A stretch of DNA of 64,000 bases from Paracidovorax konjaci (GTDB lineage: Bacteria; Pseudomonadota; Gammaproteobacteria; Burkholderiales; Burkholderiaceae_C), in NCBI RefSeq assembly GCF_900112675.1, contig NZ_FOMQ01000014.1:20773-84772 (forward strand), in the 5' to 3' direction. This document shows, piece after piece, positions 46,635-55,853 of the stretch. Below the pieces are notes generated by a model. That model saw only the letters and a list, made by a program, of their open reading frames with translations. It did not search any database and was not told the DNA's origin. Position numbers and translations under genes: made by a program. The first letter of the stretch is position 1; every line of letters begins with the position of its first letter.

Positions 46635-47113
46635 GGATTTGTCTCCGTAGACGTGACGCTGGCCACCCGGCCCGTGGCCGCGTCGTAGTTGTATGTATCG
46701 GTGCGCATGGCGCCGCCAGCGACCGGGTAAGTTGACGTGGCCACGCGGCCCTGGGCGTCGTAGGTCAGCACGGTGGCACGCTGCGCGCCTGCCACGGTCT
46801 GCGTAATGCTGCTGACGCGGCCCTGACTGTCGTAGCCGTATGCGACGGCGCTGGGCCGTCCTGCGGCGTATTCCAGCAGCGCGGCCCGAGCTTCAATCGC
46901 CCCAGCTCGTGCTTCAAGCTTTCCGGCGCGCTTGGACAGGTCATGGTCCCGGGAGTCCATGTCCAGGGCCATCAGCTGCATGGCCGTGTCGATCATCTGC
47001 AGGGCGGTGCGCAAGCGCTGCAGGTCGTCTTCTTGCCAGTTCGACAGGTGCGGCATGGGCAGCTGTAGGCTGTCGGTGCGCTCGTCGATGGGCTGGCCCA
47101 TGATGGTCTGCAT
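46631..47113 (-). CDS. Small phage protein with YD/RHS-like repeats
   Basis: A 160-residue protein. The N-terminal half is helical (SNWQEDDLQRLRTALQMIDTAMQLMAL, KLEARAGAIEARAALLEYAAG). The C-terminal half has three YD-type repeats (YGYDSQGRVSSI, LTYDAQGRVATS, YNYDAATGRVASV), the motif of RHS proteins. The repeats are too few for a toxin cocoon; they may bind sugar or fold as a small fibre tip. It overlaps the fibre-like gene by 4 bp. Confidence 0.75.
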   Translation of the reverse strand: MQTIMGQPIDERTDSLQLPMPHLSNWQEDDLQRLRTALQMIDTAMQLMALDMDSRDHDLSKRAGKLEARAGAIEARAALLEYAAGRPSAVAYGYDSQGRVSSITQTVAGAQRATVLTYDAQGRVATSTYPVAGGAMRTDTYNYDAATGRVASVTSTETNP

Positions 47114-47123
47114 GGTCAGCCTT

Positions 47124-50100
47124 TCAGAGTGTGGCGCCGCGCAGGTTGCGGACGTAGGGGCGGGCCGTAGTGCTGCCGGTGAGAGTCAGCCGCACACGCA
47201 CTGCCGCGGCCTGCAAGCCCGACAGCTCGCAGGTGATTTCGCGCACGCCCTGCGTGGAGGTCGAGGCCGAGAGGTATGGCACCAACACCCACGGCGCGCC
47301 GTCGTATGCGGCCTGGGCGTGCACCTGCACCGCCGCGCCGCCGGGGATGTCGCCTTCATAAACCACGCGCAGGCGGCTCGCTCCGGTGGCGGCCACGGTG
47401 CGTGAGACGTAGGTGGCCGTTTCCTCGATGTGGCCGGCGATGAGCTGCACGCCGTTCTGAAGCACCGCGGCGAGTCGTGCGTCCCCGGTGATGCGTGCGC
47501 GCACCTTGAGGCGGCCCGTGAACGGGGCGGCGAGCCACACGATTTGCCCGTCGTTCAGGCGCACCACCTCGCTCTTCATTGCCTCCGGGAACTCGACTTC
47601 GAACACCACGCCCGAGGCTGCGGAAGGACGTTCCGCGAAGCCCAACACCATCAAGTCGGTGGCGGCCACTACGTCGGCCGTGCCGAGGTCTACCACGCGC
47701 TCGGTGGCCGTGTAGCTCGCGGCCAGCAGCTGGAACCACTGGTCTACGTCCTGGTGCACGGTCCATGCGCTGTTGTTGGACGAGGTGGAGAACACGCCGA
47801 CTTGGTAAGGCTGCGCGACGACATAGCCGCGTTCGGGGTCTTGCTTGCCCAGCTCCGCCACTGCGATTGCCGTTTGGGCGTCGTCGCAGAGCGTGACGAT
47901 GCAGTATTCGCGGCCCGCGCGTAAAAGCGCCGGGGTCCACGCGATGGTGGTCGATGTGCCGATCTGGATGCCTGCCTTCGGCACGCGCGCCTCGGCGACG
48001 ACGGCAGGGAGCGGGACGCCCGCCGAGGCTTCGCGGATTTGCACCGTTACCGTCCCGCCTGCGGCAGTGAAGAGCAGGCGCACGCCGCTGCATTGGGTGT
48101 CTTCGTCGAGCACGAACGATTGGGCCGAGGGGTCGAAATACCCCTCATACAGCCATTTCGCGCATGCCGATGTGTTCTGCGGCGGTGTGGAACCGCTGCT
48201 GGATGGCCCCCACACCGCGCCGCCGCTGGTGCTGATGGGCGTGTACACGGGCACGTCCCACCGGGCATAGGTTTCGGTGACGACGTTCTGCTGTGCCCGC
48301 AGCACGTTGGTGCCCTGTCCGTAGTACGTCTGCGAGCCGCGGCTGCCGAGCGGCCCGCGGAACACCACTGCTTTGGCGCCGGCCGCGACCTTCTCCGGCA
48401 CGACGAATGTGCCGGACAGCTTTCCGGCGGCGTCGGCCGTGAGGGCGCCGCCTTCGATCGGCTGGGCCGTTACGGCGATGCCGTCGAAAGTGACCGACGC
48501 GAGGGCTTCGCCGGGCCCCCAGCCCGCGAGGTCGAACCGTACGGTGGTGGTGCGGAGGTATTCCAGCGGCCGGGATTCTTCGGACAGCACGCGCACAGCG
48601 GCTGCGGTCGCCGTCAGCGCGCTGACACTGCCGGCGCCCGTGTAGAGGCGTTCGGTGATGGCGGATTTCCACACCGTCTCGACCGTCGTCCAACGGTCCA
48701 CGTTCGGCACCAGCGTGACGGCGGCGGGCACGGGGTCGAACGCCTGATACGGGTTCACGGCCCGCGATCCGGTCCGCCACGTCTGCTCCAGTACCACGCG
48801 GTGCACATGCTCAATGGCGATGCGCTCGGGCAGCGCCGTGCCGAGCTGGTGCACGGTGGTGGTGATGGGCAGCTGCAGCGCGCCGTTCACGGCGGCGGCG
48901 GTCTGCGCAATGCCCGCGTCGCGCTGCCGGTCGGACATGAAAGGGTCTGCGATGAGGCCTTTTTTTACGCCGGAATCCATCCCCTGCGCGTTCGTGGCCA
49001 GGCGCAGTTCGGCGAGGTCGAGCAGCACAGCGTCCAGGCGGCGTTCCTGGGCTGCGACACGGTGCGGGGATTGGATCTTTACGCCGTCGCTCACGACTTG
49101 CCTGCCATCGTCCCACGTCTGAAAAACGCTTGCGAGGGCGAGCATGTCGTCAGGCACTTGCGGGGGCGTCGGAGTCCAGGCGCTGGAGACACCGCGCAGC
49201 CACACGAACGCGCCTTCGCGGTCGATGCACAGGCGGTCCACGCGGCGCAGCTGCTGCTTGTAGCTGGTCAGGATCGTGGAATCCTTGATCGCGCCTTCGA
49301 CCGTCGCGCCGCGCGAATCCACGGCGGTGGGCTCTGCCCGCCGCATGTAGAGGTAGGTCACTTGGTAGGACGAACCCGGCGCGGGCTCGGCGCCCTGCGG
49401 GCTCCAGTCCACTTGCCCGGCGGTGAGGCGGTAGTCCGCGTCCTTCGCGAAGGTGGTGCCGCTCTGCTTCACGCTCTCGATGGAAATCACGCTGGCATCG
49501 GGGAGCACGTCGGCCACGCCCGCGAAGCCGCCGTGCACGATCGTGACGGTGCGGCGTGCGGTGATGCGGAATTCAGGCACGCCCTTGCAAGGCGGGCGGC
49601 CGAGGTTGATGCGCTGCGGACCTTCCGTGGTGGACAGGTGAGGTTCGCTGTCCACGTCGAACAGCTCGGGCGTGGCGAGTGTCACGATACGGCGGCCGGC
49701 CTGGAAGATGCGGCTGCGGCCAGCCACGCGCGCGGCGCCCTCGGCGACGGTGTAGACCTGTTCGCCGGTAGCGAGGTCAGGCGCCATGGCCACCTGCAGG
49801 CCCTCGACGATGTAAGAGCCGCCGCCGGTGCTGGCCACGTCGTAGTCCTCGATCGCGCGTGTGATGGCGGAGAGGTGCGGGGGCGCGGCCTTCGCGCGCA
49901 GCACACCATCCTCCACGACGTACACGCCGAAGAACGTGCCGGGCTGGCCATCTCCCTGGAACCCCCAGGCGGTGCTGACTTCGCGGCGCGAGGCGCCGGG
50001 CTTCCGGTAGCTGGGCGTGCCTTTGGCTGGGTTCAGGAGCGATGGGTCTTCCGCCGCCGTGACGATGCGGGTGCGGAGGTAGACGCCTACGGCCACGGTG

Positions 50101-50384
50101 CCCTGGATGGGCATCACGAACGACGCGGGCGGCACGCCGCGCACAGCGCCCTGCAGGTAGATGGCGCCGCTTTCCGCCTCCGCCGCGCCCGTCAGGGGGT
50201 TGACCGTCAGCCGGGCATCGCGCACCACGTCGCCGTTGGCGTAGATGCCGTCGGCAATGCCCTTGATCCGATGGGCCAGGATCGCCTGCGCGTCGATCAG
50301 CTCCCGTGACTGGATCACCCGGTCCGCTTCGAACAGCACAGATTCGTGGTTCTTCGTCTCGTCGAAATCTTCGTAGATGGTCAT
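47124..50384 (-). CDS. Large tail protein, DUF4815-type
   Basis: A 1086-residue late protein. The N-terminus (MTIYEDFDETKNHESVLFEADRVIQSRELIDAQAILAHRIKGIADGIYANGDVV) matches the DUF4815 pattern of phage tail proteins as I remember it. The remainder is beta-rich, with a C-terminal domain likely to face the host. It takes the place of the P2 fibre gene H. Expected to be a receptor-binding or fibre-connector protein. Confidence 0.75.
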   Translation of the reverse strand: MTIYEDFDETKNHESVLFEADRVIQSRELIDAQAILAHRIKGIADGIYANGDVVRDARLTVNPLTGAAEAESGAIYLQGAVRGVPPASFVMPIQGTVAVGVYLRTRIVTAAEDPSLLNPAKGTPSYRKPGASRREVSTAWGFQGDGQPGTFFGVYVVEDGVLRAKAAPPHLSAITRAIEDYDVASTGGGSYIVEGLQVAMAPDLATGEQVYTVAEGAARVAGRSRIFQAGRRIVTLATPELFDVDSEPHLSTTEGPQRINLGRPPCKGVPEFRITARRTVTIVHGGFAGVADVLPDASVISIESVKQSGTTFAKDADYRLTAGQVDWSPQGAEPAPGSSYQVTYLYMRRAEPTAVDSRGATVEGAIKDSTILTSYKQQLRRVDRLCIDREGAFVWLRGVSSAWTPTPPQVPDDMLALASVFQTWDDGRQVVSDGVKIQSPHRVAAQERRLDAVLLDLAELRLATNAQGMDSGVKKGLIADPFMSDRQRDAGIAQTAAAVNGALQLPITTTVHQLGTALPERIAIEHVHRVVLEQTWRTGSRAVNPYQAFDPVPAAVTLVPNVDRWTTVETVWKSAITERLYTGAGSVSALTATAAAVRVLSEESRPLEYLRTTTVRFDLAGWGPGEALASVTFDGIAVTAQPIEGGALTADAAGKLSGTFVVPEKVAAGAKAVVFRGPLGSRGSQTYYGQGTNVLRAQQNVVTETYARWDVPVYTPISTSGGAVWGPSSSGSTPPQNTSACAKWLYEGYFDPSAQSFVLDEDTQCSGVRLLFTAAGGTVTVQIREASAGVPLPAVVAEARVPKAGIQIGTSTTIAWTPALLRAGREYCIVTLCDDAQTAIAVAELGKQDPERGYVVAQPYQVGVFSTSSNNSAWTVHQDVDQWFQLLAASYTATERVVDLGTADVVAATDLMVLGFAERPSAASGVVFEVEFPEAMKSEVVRLNDGQIVWLAAPFTGRLKVRARITGDARLAAVLQNGVQLIAGHIEETATYVSRTVAATGASRLRVVYEGDIPGGAAVQVHAQAAYDGAPWVLVPYLSASTSTQGVREITCELSGLQAAAVRVRLTLTGSTTARPYVRNLRGATL

Positions 50385-50393
50385 GGTGCGAGG

Positions 50394-50885
50394 TCAGAAA
50401 GGAAGGATGAAGTCCTGGCCTTCCAGGGTGTTTCCGGCGCGCTTGAACGGCTCGGCCAGGTGCTCCATCGTGTAGAGATCGCCGGGCGATGTGACCTGTG
50501 CCGCCGGGAAGTAGCGCTGGCCCGCAGGGAGGCCTGCTGCGACGGTGCCGCCGAGGAAGACGCCCAGCTCGCGCACGGTTTCGCCAGCGGCGTCGTCGTA
50601 GGAGAAATCCCAGCGCACGTAGAGCCACTGTGTGGGGGCCGCGCTGATGGCGTACCGGCTGCGGTCCGGCAGCTCTATGGGGCCCGCATCGTCGGGCACC
50701 GCGTACTGCACGGAGGTGGCGATGGTCCGGCCGATTTCGCTGATGAGGCCCGTGTGCTTGGTTGTCTCGGGTTCAGGGCCCGCCGCGTCCCACGCTGGGC
50801 GCCCGCGGCCCCAGGCAAGGTAGATGGGCTGGGTGGCGACGAGGCGGGCGACCTTGATACGCCCAACGTCCTGCAAAACGGCCAT
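50394..50885 (-). CDS. Tail protein adjoining I
   Basis: A 163-residue tail-associated protein (RYAISAAPTQWLYVRWDFSYDDAAGETVRELGVFLGG). It follows I by 3 bp and precedes the DUF4815-type gene, a usual place for a phage tail protein of unknown detail that connects baseplate and fibre. Confidence 0.7.
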   Translation of the reverse strand: MAVLQDVGRIKVARLVATQPIYLAWGRGRPAWDAAGPEPETTKHTGLISEIGRTIATSVQYAVPDDAGPIELPDRSRYAISAAPTQWLYVRWDFSYDDAAGETVRELGVFLGGTVAAGLPAGQRYFPAAQVTSPGDLYTMEHLAEPFKRAGNTLEGQDFILPF

Positions 50886-50888
50886 GGG

Positions 50889-51821
50889 TCAATCCTTCCG
50901 GAATCGGTTGATGAAGTAGATGGGTGTGCGCCAAGGGCCGCCCCACGGGCCGCCCCAGCGCCGCGGCGGGCTGACCGGCACAGGCGCCAGCGACACGCGC
51001 AGGCGGCGAGCTGCGGCGGTGGGTGCCACCGTGAGCGCGGCCGGCGCGACCGCGCTGCGCACGGGCCTGCGCCGGAACGTGCCGGCACCCAGCGGCGGCG
51101 CGCTGGTGGTGTTGGACCGTTGCTTCCGCAAACCGCCCGCCACGACCTGGAGCAGCCGGGAGTCCAGGCGCCAGGTGTCCAGTACCGGCTGATCGTCATA
51201 GCGCGATATGTCCATGCGCCGGTTCGTTCGCCGGCCTGCTGGCGCAGCCTGCATCGGTGCTGTGGTGGTCGCGGCGCGGGCGCGGCCGAACGACAGCACC
51301 ACGCCGTGCTCGGGGTCGAACACGCCGGAATAGCCATCGAGCAGGCCCGTGTCCAGCGGCGGGCCCGCGTCGAGCACGACGGGGCGCAGATCGAGGCCGT
51401 GCACGATGCGGTACAGCGCGACATGGGCCGGCATGGATGCGCGCACCACGTGCACGATCTGGCGCACGGCCTCGGGCGTGGGCAGGCGCTCCGGGTGGAT
51501 GTGGAGGTAGGGGCCGTCTTCTTCGACTCGCGCGGCGGCGAATCCGATCCAGCGTAGCGCGCGCTCGGCGCCGGCCGCCGTCCCGCGCTCCATGAGCCAG
51601 GGCACAGCCTCTTCGAGCAGCGCGTCCACAGTGTCGAAATACGGGGCGAACTGTGCCACCTGCCACTGCTGGGCCAGCCACGGACGCATGGCCGCGTTGC
51701 GGCCGGTGGCGGTCGGCTCTGCGGCATCGGCGAGCGCTCCCCAGCCACGCGGAAACGTGGTGTCCAGCACCACTTCCAGCGTGGTGGAGCCCGAGGGCAG
51801 GACGGTGCGCGGCATAGCCAT
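50889..51821 (-). CDS. I: Tail protein I (P2 gpI family)
   Basis: A 310-residue protein whose N-terminal 180 residues match the P2 gpI tail protein (TATGRNAAMRPWLAQQWQVAQFAPYFDTVDALLEEAVPWLMERGTAAG in outline). A C-terminal extension of about 110 residues is Arg/Pro-rich (SLAPVPVSPPRRWGGPWGGPW) and absent from P2 gpI (about 176). The ATG overlaps the J stop (TAATG). Confidence 0.85.
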   Translation of the reverse strand: MAMPRTVLPSGSTTLEVVLDTTFPRGWGALADAAEPTATGRNAAMRPWLAQQWQVAQFAPYFDTVDALLEEAVPWLMERGTAAGAERALRWIGFAAARVEEDGPYLHIHPERLPTPEAVRQIVHVVRASMPAHVALYRIVHGLDLRPVVLDAGPPLDTGLLDGYSGVFDPEHGVVLSFGRARAATTTAPMQAAPAGRRTNRRMDISRYDDQPVLDTWRLDSRLLQVVAGGLRKQRSNTTSAPPLGAGTFRRRPVRSAVAPAALTVAPTAAARRLRVSLAPVPVSPPRRWGGPWGGPWRTPIYFINRFRKD

Positions 51822-52672
51822 TACGCCATTCCTCCGTCGATGAGCTGCACGATGCCGAGGGCGGGGAATTCGCCCACGGCGAGCGGCGTGAGTTCTGCGG
51901 GCGTGGTCGGGTCCGGGTATTCGACCGCGTGCACGCCGCTGACGTGTAGCACGGTGGTGATGTAAGAGCGCGCGACGCTGCCGGCCAGCGCGTCGATTCC
52001 GGCGACGGCGGCGGCCAGCCGGGCGCGCAGCTGGGGCAACAGGTCGGCCGGCGCACTGCGGGTGCGCACGATGCGCGCGGTGATGTCGATCGCGCGGGGC
52101 ACAGCCACCTGCACATCCACCGGCACGCCGAGGATGCGCACGCCGCGCGCTTCGATGGCCTGCGCGACGGCGGTTCGGGCGGGCTCGGCCTGTGCCTGCT
52201 CGGAGATCCACAGCATGAGCACCACAGAGCCGGGTTCGTCCTGGCTGGCGCGGGCGGTGCGCACCAGCGGAGAAGCCGACATGGCGTGGTATTCGTAGTG
52301 CTCAGCGGTGCCCTGGGCGCCGAGAGCGGCGATGCGGCGCTGCAGGCGCTCCCGCAGTCTGTCATCCGCTTCCCCTGCCATGCGGGCCACGCCGAACAGC
52401 GCGGCGAGCTGGTCGAGGTCGCCGCCGGTTGCGAACGCCAGCAGGTGGGCCCGGGCGGCGTCGTTGATGCGGGCGCGAATCAGCAGCTCGCGGAATGCGT
52501 GAGCCTGCAGCAGCATCACAACCGGGTCGGACTCCAGCGCGAGGATGTCGTCCACAGCCGGCAGGTGCGGGCGGATGCGCTCGGCGAAGTCGGCTTTGGC
52601 GGCGGCCAGGATCTCTTCATATGAAAGTGCTTCCACCACGCTGGGCGCGGGGAGGGCCTGCAGGTCGATCAT
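51821..52672 (-). CDS. J: Baseplate assembly protein J
   Basis: A 283-residue baseplate wedge protein of the gpJ/Mu gp47 family (PSVVEALSYEEILAAAKADFAERIR, MLLQAHAFRELLIRARINDAARAHLLAFATGGDLDQLAALFGV). Size is near P2 gpJ (302). Start ATG 52,672 overlaps the W stop. Confidence 0.94.
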   Translation of the reverse strand: MIDLQALPAPSVVEALSYEEILAAAKADFAERIRPHLPAVDDILALESDPVVMLLQAHAFRELLIRARINDAARAHLLAFATGGDLDQLAALFGVARMAGEADDRLRERLQRRIAALGAQGTAEHYEYHAMSASPLVRTARASQDEPGSVVLMLWISEQAQAEPARTAVAQAIEARGVRILGVPVDVQVAVPRAIDITARIVRTRSAPADLLPQLRARLAAAVAGIDALAGSVARSYITTVLHVSGVHAVEYPDPTTPAELTPLAVGEFPALGIVQLIDGGMA

Positions 52673-53034
52673 TCGCGCGCCCCCTGGCCGGTGAGCGGCA
52701 CGGACAGCGCGATCGGCGCCGGATCGCGCCCGTAGCTGCTCACGTAGCTGCCGGTGATGTGTAGGTGCGCTCGGCCGGGGCGCTCTGCGTCGCGCTGCAG
52801 TTCCATTTTGTCGATGCGCAGGCGCGGTTCCCAGCGCATGAGCGCCGAGACGCTGGCCGCGAACACGCGCGTTTGCGTATCGGCGTTGAGCGGCTTGTCG
52901 ATGAGGGCGGGCACGAGGCTCCCGAACTCGCGACGCATCACGCGGCTGCCGATGGGCGTGGCCAGGATGGTGGTAATGCTCTGCTGCAGGTGCTGCAACG
53001 CGGTCAAACGCCGCCCGGTGTTGCGGTCCATCAT
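52669..53034 (-). CDS. W: Baseplate assembly protein W (gp25-like)
   Basis: A 121-residue baseplate wedge protein with the lysozyme-like gp25 fold (ITTILATPIGSRVMRREFGSLVPALIDKPL). The family EPR-loop is present as WEPRLRIDKM. Coupled to V and J by short overlaps. Confidence 0.94.
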   Translation of the reverse strand: MMDRNTGRRLTALQHLQQSITTILATPIGSRVMRREFGSLVPALIDKPLNADTQTRVFAASVSALMRWEPRLRIDKMELQRDAERPGRAHLHITGSYVSSYGRDPAPIALSVPLTGQGARE

Positions 53035-53627
53035 CGCAGCGGCTCCGCAGTTTCGTCGGCGCCACGGCGCACGCCGCCGTGGAGGTGGTGAACGGCGCTC
53101 ACGTCCTGCGCCACGATGTCCACGGTGCTGGTGATTCCCTCGGGCCCGATGTGCAGCACGGCACCGCCCACCTGCAGCGTGATGCCGCCCGGCTCCATGG
53201 CGATGCGGCAGCCGTCGCCGGCCTCCAAGACGATGGCTTTCTCAGTGTGGATGGTCAGCTGCTGGCGGCGGTATTCGGCGAAGGCGTCTTCGCTCCACTG
53301 GGTGCGGTCCACGCCCGCTTCATCGGCTGGCGCGGGCATGGCGTCGCTGTATTCGCCGAGCAGCACGACGCCCTGGGCGAGATCTCCGCCGGGTGCGATC
53401 ACAAGGCATTGCTCTCCGGCTTCGGGTGGCCACCAGCGGCTGCCGCGCTTGCCGGCGGCCCGCCCTGCAAGCCAGGGCAGCCAGTCGGTGGTGTTGTCCC
53501 CGAGCCGCACGCGGCAGCGTGCCGGGGCGGTGTATCGCACCGCCACAACGGTGCCGACACGCGCGAGGTTTTCAAGCCGGCGGATAGCCTCCTGCGGGCT
53601 GTCTTGCGGCGGCGTGTCGTATGGCAT
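53031..53627 (-). CDS. V: Baseplate spike protein V
   Basis: A 198-residue tail spike of the gpV/gp45 type (RVGTVVAVRYTAPARCRVRLGDNTTDWLPWLAGRAAG, then a beta-helical C-terminus). The C-terminal VHHLHGGVRRG contains a His pair like those that bind metal at the tip of P2-type spikes. Confidence 0.93.
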   Translation of the reverse strand: MPYDTPPQDSPQEAIRRLENLARVGTVVAVRYTAPARCRVRLGDNTTDWLPWLAGRAAGKRGSRWWPPEAGEQCLVIAPGGDLAQGVVLLGEYSDAMPAPADEAGVDRTQWSEDAFAEYRRQQLTIHTEKAIVLEAGDGCRIAMEPGGITLQVGGAVLHIGPEGITSTVDIVAQDVSAVHHLHGGVRRGADETAEPLR

Positions 53628-53701
53628 GCCGACATGTTGCTGCCGCGCGCGCGCGGAAGCCAGCAGCGGCTGCTGTGGGGGGCGTGGTCACATTTCTGCG
53701 G

Positions 53702-54172
53702 CTACGCGAGGTAGCGCAGCACCACGTCGCGGACGGTCTGCAGGTCGCTCTCAGTGATGCCGAGCAGCGGGCGGGCGGGGTATTGGTAGCGTGGCCCGCC
53801 GGGCTTCACGGCGTCCACTTCGCCGAAGTGGTGGACGCGGGCAATGCGCTCTGCACGGCCGGCGAACTCCACGACGGCGGTGCCGGCTTCGCCCTTGGCC
53901 TTGAGGTTCCGCACCTGGCGCAGCTTGGCCATCATGGGTTGCCGCTGCTTCGCCGCCTGGCGCACGCGCTCGCGTTGGCTTCGCAGAGCCGGCCCAGGCG
54001 GCTTGCGCGGCTCCCACGCTGTCCCGTCCGGGTCTTGCTGCGCGCGCATGCGCTGCGCATTGGCGGTGCGCAGGCGGCGCGCTACGTCCACAAGCAGCCG
54101 GCTGCGCTGCACGGGCTCCAGCTTGGCCAGGATGTCGCCGGCCCAGGTCTCGAGCGCTGACAGGTCGGCCAT
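53702..54172 (-). CDS. S: Tail completion protein S
   Basis: A 156-residue P2 gpS-like tail completion protein (GDILAKLEPVQRSRLLVDVARRLRTANAQRMRAQQDPDG, typical; P2 gpS about 150). Follows R by 3 bp. Confidence 0.92.
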   Translation of the reverse strand: MADLSALETWAGDILAKLEPVQRSRLLVDVARRLRTANAQRMRAQQDPDGTAWEPRKPPGPALRSQRERVRQAAKQRQPMMAKLRQVRNLKAKGEAGTAVVEFAGRAERIARVHHFGEVDAVKPGGPRYQYPARPLLGITESDLQTVRDVVLRYLA

Positions 54173-54175
54173 GGG

Positions 54176-54685
54176 CTACAGCGCGAAGCGCGACTGCTCC
54201 GGCGGCATGGGGATGTCCCATTCCGCCAGCTTCGCGTCCTTCAGCCACAGTTCCCAGTGCTCGGGCAGGCACTGGCCGCCAGGGTGGCAGGGCTCGGCCG
54301 GGTGGGTGACGTTGAAGCGGGTAGGGTGGCCTGGGTCTGCCTTGACGATGGCGCGCTCGGTCAGCGGCACGCGAATTCCGATGTCCACGGCGGCGTCGTT
54401 GAGGTGTTCCACGGTGAATTCGACTCGCTGGGCGTTCGGGTTGTCCAGCAGTTCGGATTGGTGGACGCGGGCCCAGGCCAGTATGGGGACGAACAGCGCG
54501 TCCGTGTGGCCGGTGTAGTCCAGCACCGTGATGGCTGCCGTGTATTGGTACACGAAGGATAGGCCGCCGGCCAGCGTGGAGACGGTGGCGCCTTCGGTGG
54601 CCATCACGATGAGGCGCTCAGGATCACGCGCCAGGTCGGGTACCGCGGCCTCGATGACACGGCGCAGGCTGGACAGCTTCCACAT
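54176..54685 (-). CDS. R: Tail completion protein R
   Basis: A 169-residue gpR-like tail completion protein (MWKLSSLRRVIEAAVPDLARDPERLIVMATEG, RVEFTVEHLNDAAVDIGIRVPLTERAIV). ATG 54,685 gives the family start. P2 gpR is about 155. Confidence 0.9.
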   Translation of the reverse strand: MWKLSSLRRVIEAAVPDLARDPERLIVMATEGATVSTLAGGLSFVYQYTAAITVLDYTGHTDALFVPILAWARVHQSELLDNPNAQRVEFTVEHLNDAAVDIGIRVPLTERAIVKADPGHPTRFNVTHPAEPCHPGGQCLPEHWELWLKDAKLAEWDIPMPPEQSRFAL

Positions 54686-54687
54686 GG

Positions 54688-55224
54688 CTACTCGCTCCGG
54701 GCTGCGTCGATCATCTTGCGGGCGCTGTCGTGCTCGCGCTCGCATCCCTTGCCGCGGGCGCGGGCGTCGTCAGCAACTGCCGCCAGCTCTCCCGCTCTGT
54801 CGTCAGCGCGGCGGAGCATGTCGGCGAGCAGATCGAGGGCGTTGCCGTCTGCCTGGCGGCTTCCGGAAGCGGCTCGATCCTGGGCAGCTTGACGGTGGGC
54901 GACGATGAAGGCGGCGAGGTCGCTGCGCATCCGGTCGCGAGCAGCGATGGCAGCGCCAGCATCAGCGCGAGCGCTCGCGAGTTCCGCCGCGCCCTGGGCG
55001 CGCGAGGTGTTGAGTTCTGCACGGTTGGCTCCTTCCAGTTCGCGGATGCGTTCGGATTTCTCGAGGGCTGCGCGGTCGGCTGCGGCGCGCTCGGTCTGCA
55101 GGTCAGCGTGGGCGCGTGCTGCGTCCACTTCGGCGTTGGCAAGGCGCAGCGTCTGCCACAGCAGCAGGCCGGCAAGGCCCAGGGCGGCGATCTGCCAGGC
55201 GTATGCCTTGATCTGTGCAATCAC
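54688..55224 (-). CDS. Rz-like inner-membrane spanin
   Basis: A 178-residue protein with an N-terminal TM (QIAALGLAGLLLWQTLRLA) and a long coiled coil (ARAHADLQTERAAADRAALEKSERIRELEG...). It fits an i-spanin (Rz/DUF2514-like). I chose GTG 55,224, which overlaps the lysin stop (GTGA) and has GGAGGG at good spacing. A candidate Rz1 is embedded in another frame. Confidence 0.8.
   Translation of the reverse strand: MIAQIKAYAWQIAALGLAGLLLWQTLRLANAEVDAARAHADLQTERAAADRAALEKSERIRELEGANRAELNTSRAQGAAELASARADAGAAIAARDRMRSDLAAFIVAHRQAAQDRAASGSRQADGNALDLLADMLRRADDRAGELAAVADDARARGKGCEREHDSARKMIDAARSE
54711..54962 (-). CDS. Embedded Rz1-like outer-membrane lipoprotein (candidate)
   Basis: An 83-residue ORF inside Rz in another frame. 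It begins with a short signal and lipobox (MLALPSLLATGCAA), followed by a proline/serine-rich stretch (TSPPSSSPTVKLPRIEPLPE), which are Rz1 hallmarks. Embedded Rz/Rz1 pairs are known in lambda and P2-like phages. No strong ribosome site is seen. Confidence 0.6.
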   Translation of the reverse strand: MLALPSLLATGCAATSPPSSSPTVKLPRIEPLPEAARQTATPSICSPTCSAALTTERESWRQLLTTPAPAARDASASTTAPAR

Positions 55225-55853
55225 GGGCTCACCCTCCAGTTCATGCATATCTCTTCGTTGGATTCACCGCGCAGCTGCAGGCCAGGCAGCACGACGGATG
55301 CACCGCGCACGGTTCCGCGGTTCCAGCGCGGGTTCTCCATGCATGCGCCCGGCAAGTCGCCGCGGTTCGCCTTCGCGCGCATCGTGCTGCCCGCCAGGGC
55401 TTGCGCCCCCTTATTCCACGTGAAGTCCACGAACGTGGCCCGGACGAAGGGGTCATACCTGGACCACTGGGGCAGCAGCCCCGCCGCCTCGCGCTCGGCG
55501 ACGATGTACCGTGCCCGCTCCAGCCGGTAGCAGTCGGCGGGCGTGTAGTACCGGCCGGCCACCACACCCGCACCGGTGACGCCGTTGCACACGGTGAGTG
55601 GCTGCCCTCGCCCGTTTCGGTCGATGTACGGGGTGCCTATGTGGCGCCCGCTCGATTCGTAGTGCGCCCCCATGACCATGGCGATCTTGACGGCCGGGGA
55701 CGTGATGGCATCCGCGGCCACGGCGAGCACGTATTCATCGCGCAGGGCTTCGTCCGTTTCCTGCTCGGCGACGTAGGCACCTCCGCCCAGGCCGGCCAGC
55801 AGCACCAGCGCGGCGAGGCGGCTCGCGAGTTGAGGCGGTACGCGCGACGGCAT
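55221..55853 (-). CDS. SAR-type endolysin
   Basis: A 210-residue phage lysozyme. The N-terminal hydrophobic segment (LAALVLLAGLGGGAYVA) looks like a signal-anchor-release sequence. The catalytic region reads AHYESSGRHIG...YIDRNG...LTVCNGVTG, the E...D...T triad of GH24-like lysozymes. ATG 55,853 overlaps the holin stop (TGATG). Secretion via Sec and activation on release from the membrane are expected. Confidence 0.85.
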   Translation of the reverse strand: MPSRVPPQLASRLAALVLLAGLGGGAYVAEQETDEALRDEYVLAVAADAITSPAVKIAMVMGAHYESSGRHIGTPYIDRNGRGQPLTVCNGVTGAGVVAGRYYTPADCYRLERARYIVAEREAAGLLPQWSRYDPFVRATFVDFTWNKGAQALAGSTMRAKANRGDLPGACMENPRWNRGTVRGASVVLPGLQLRGESNEEICMNWRVSP

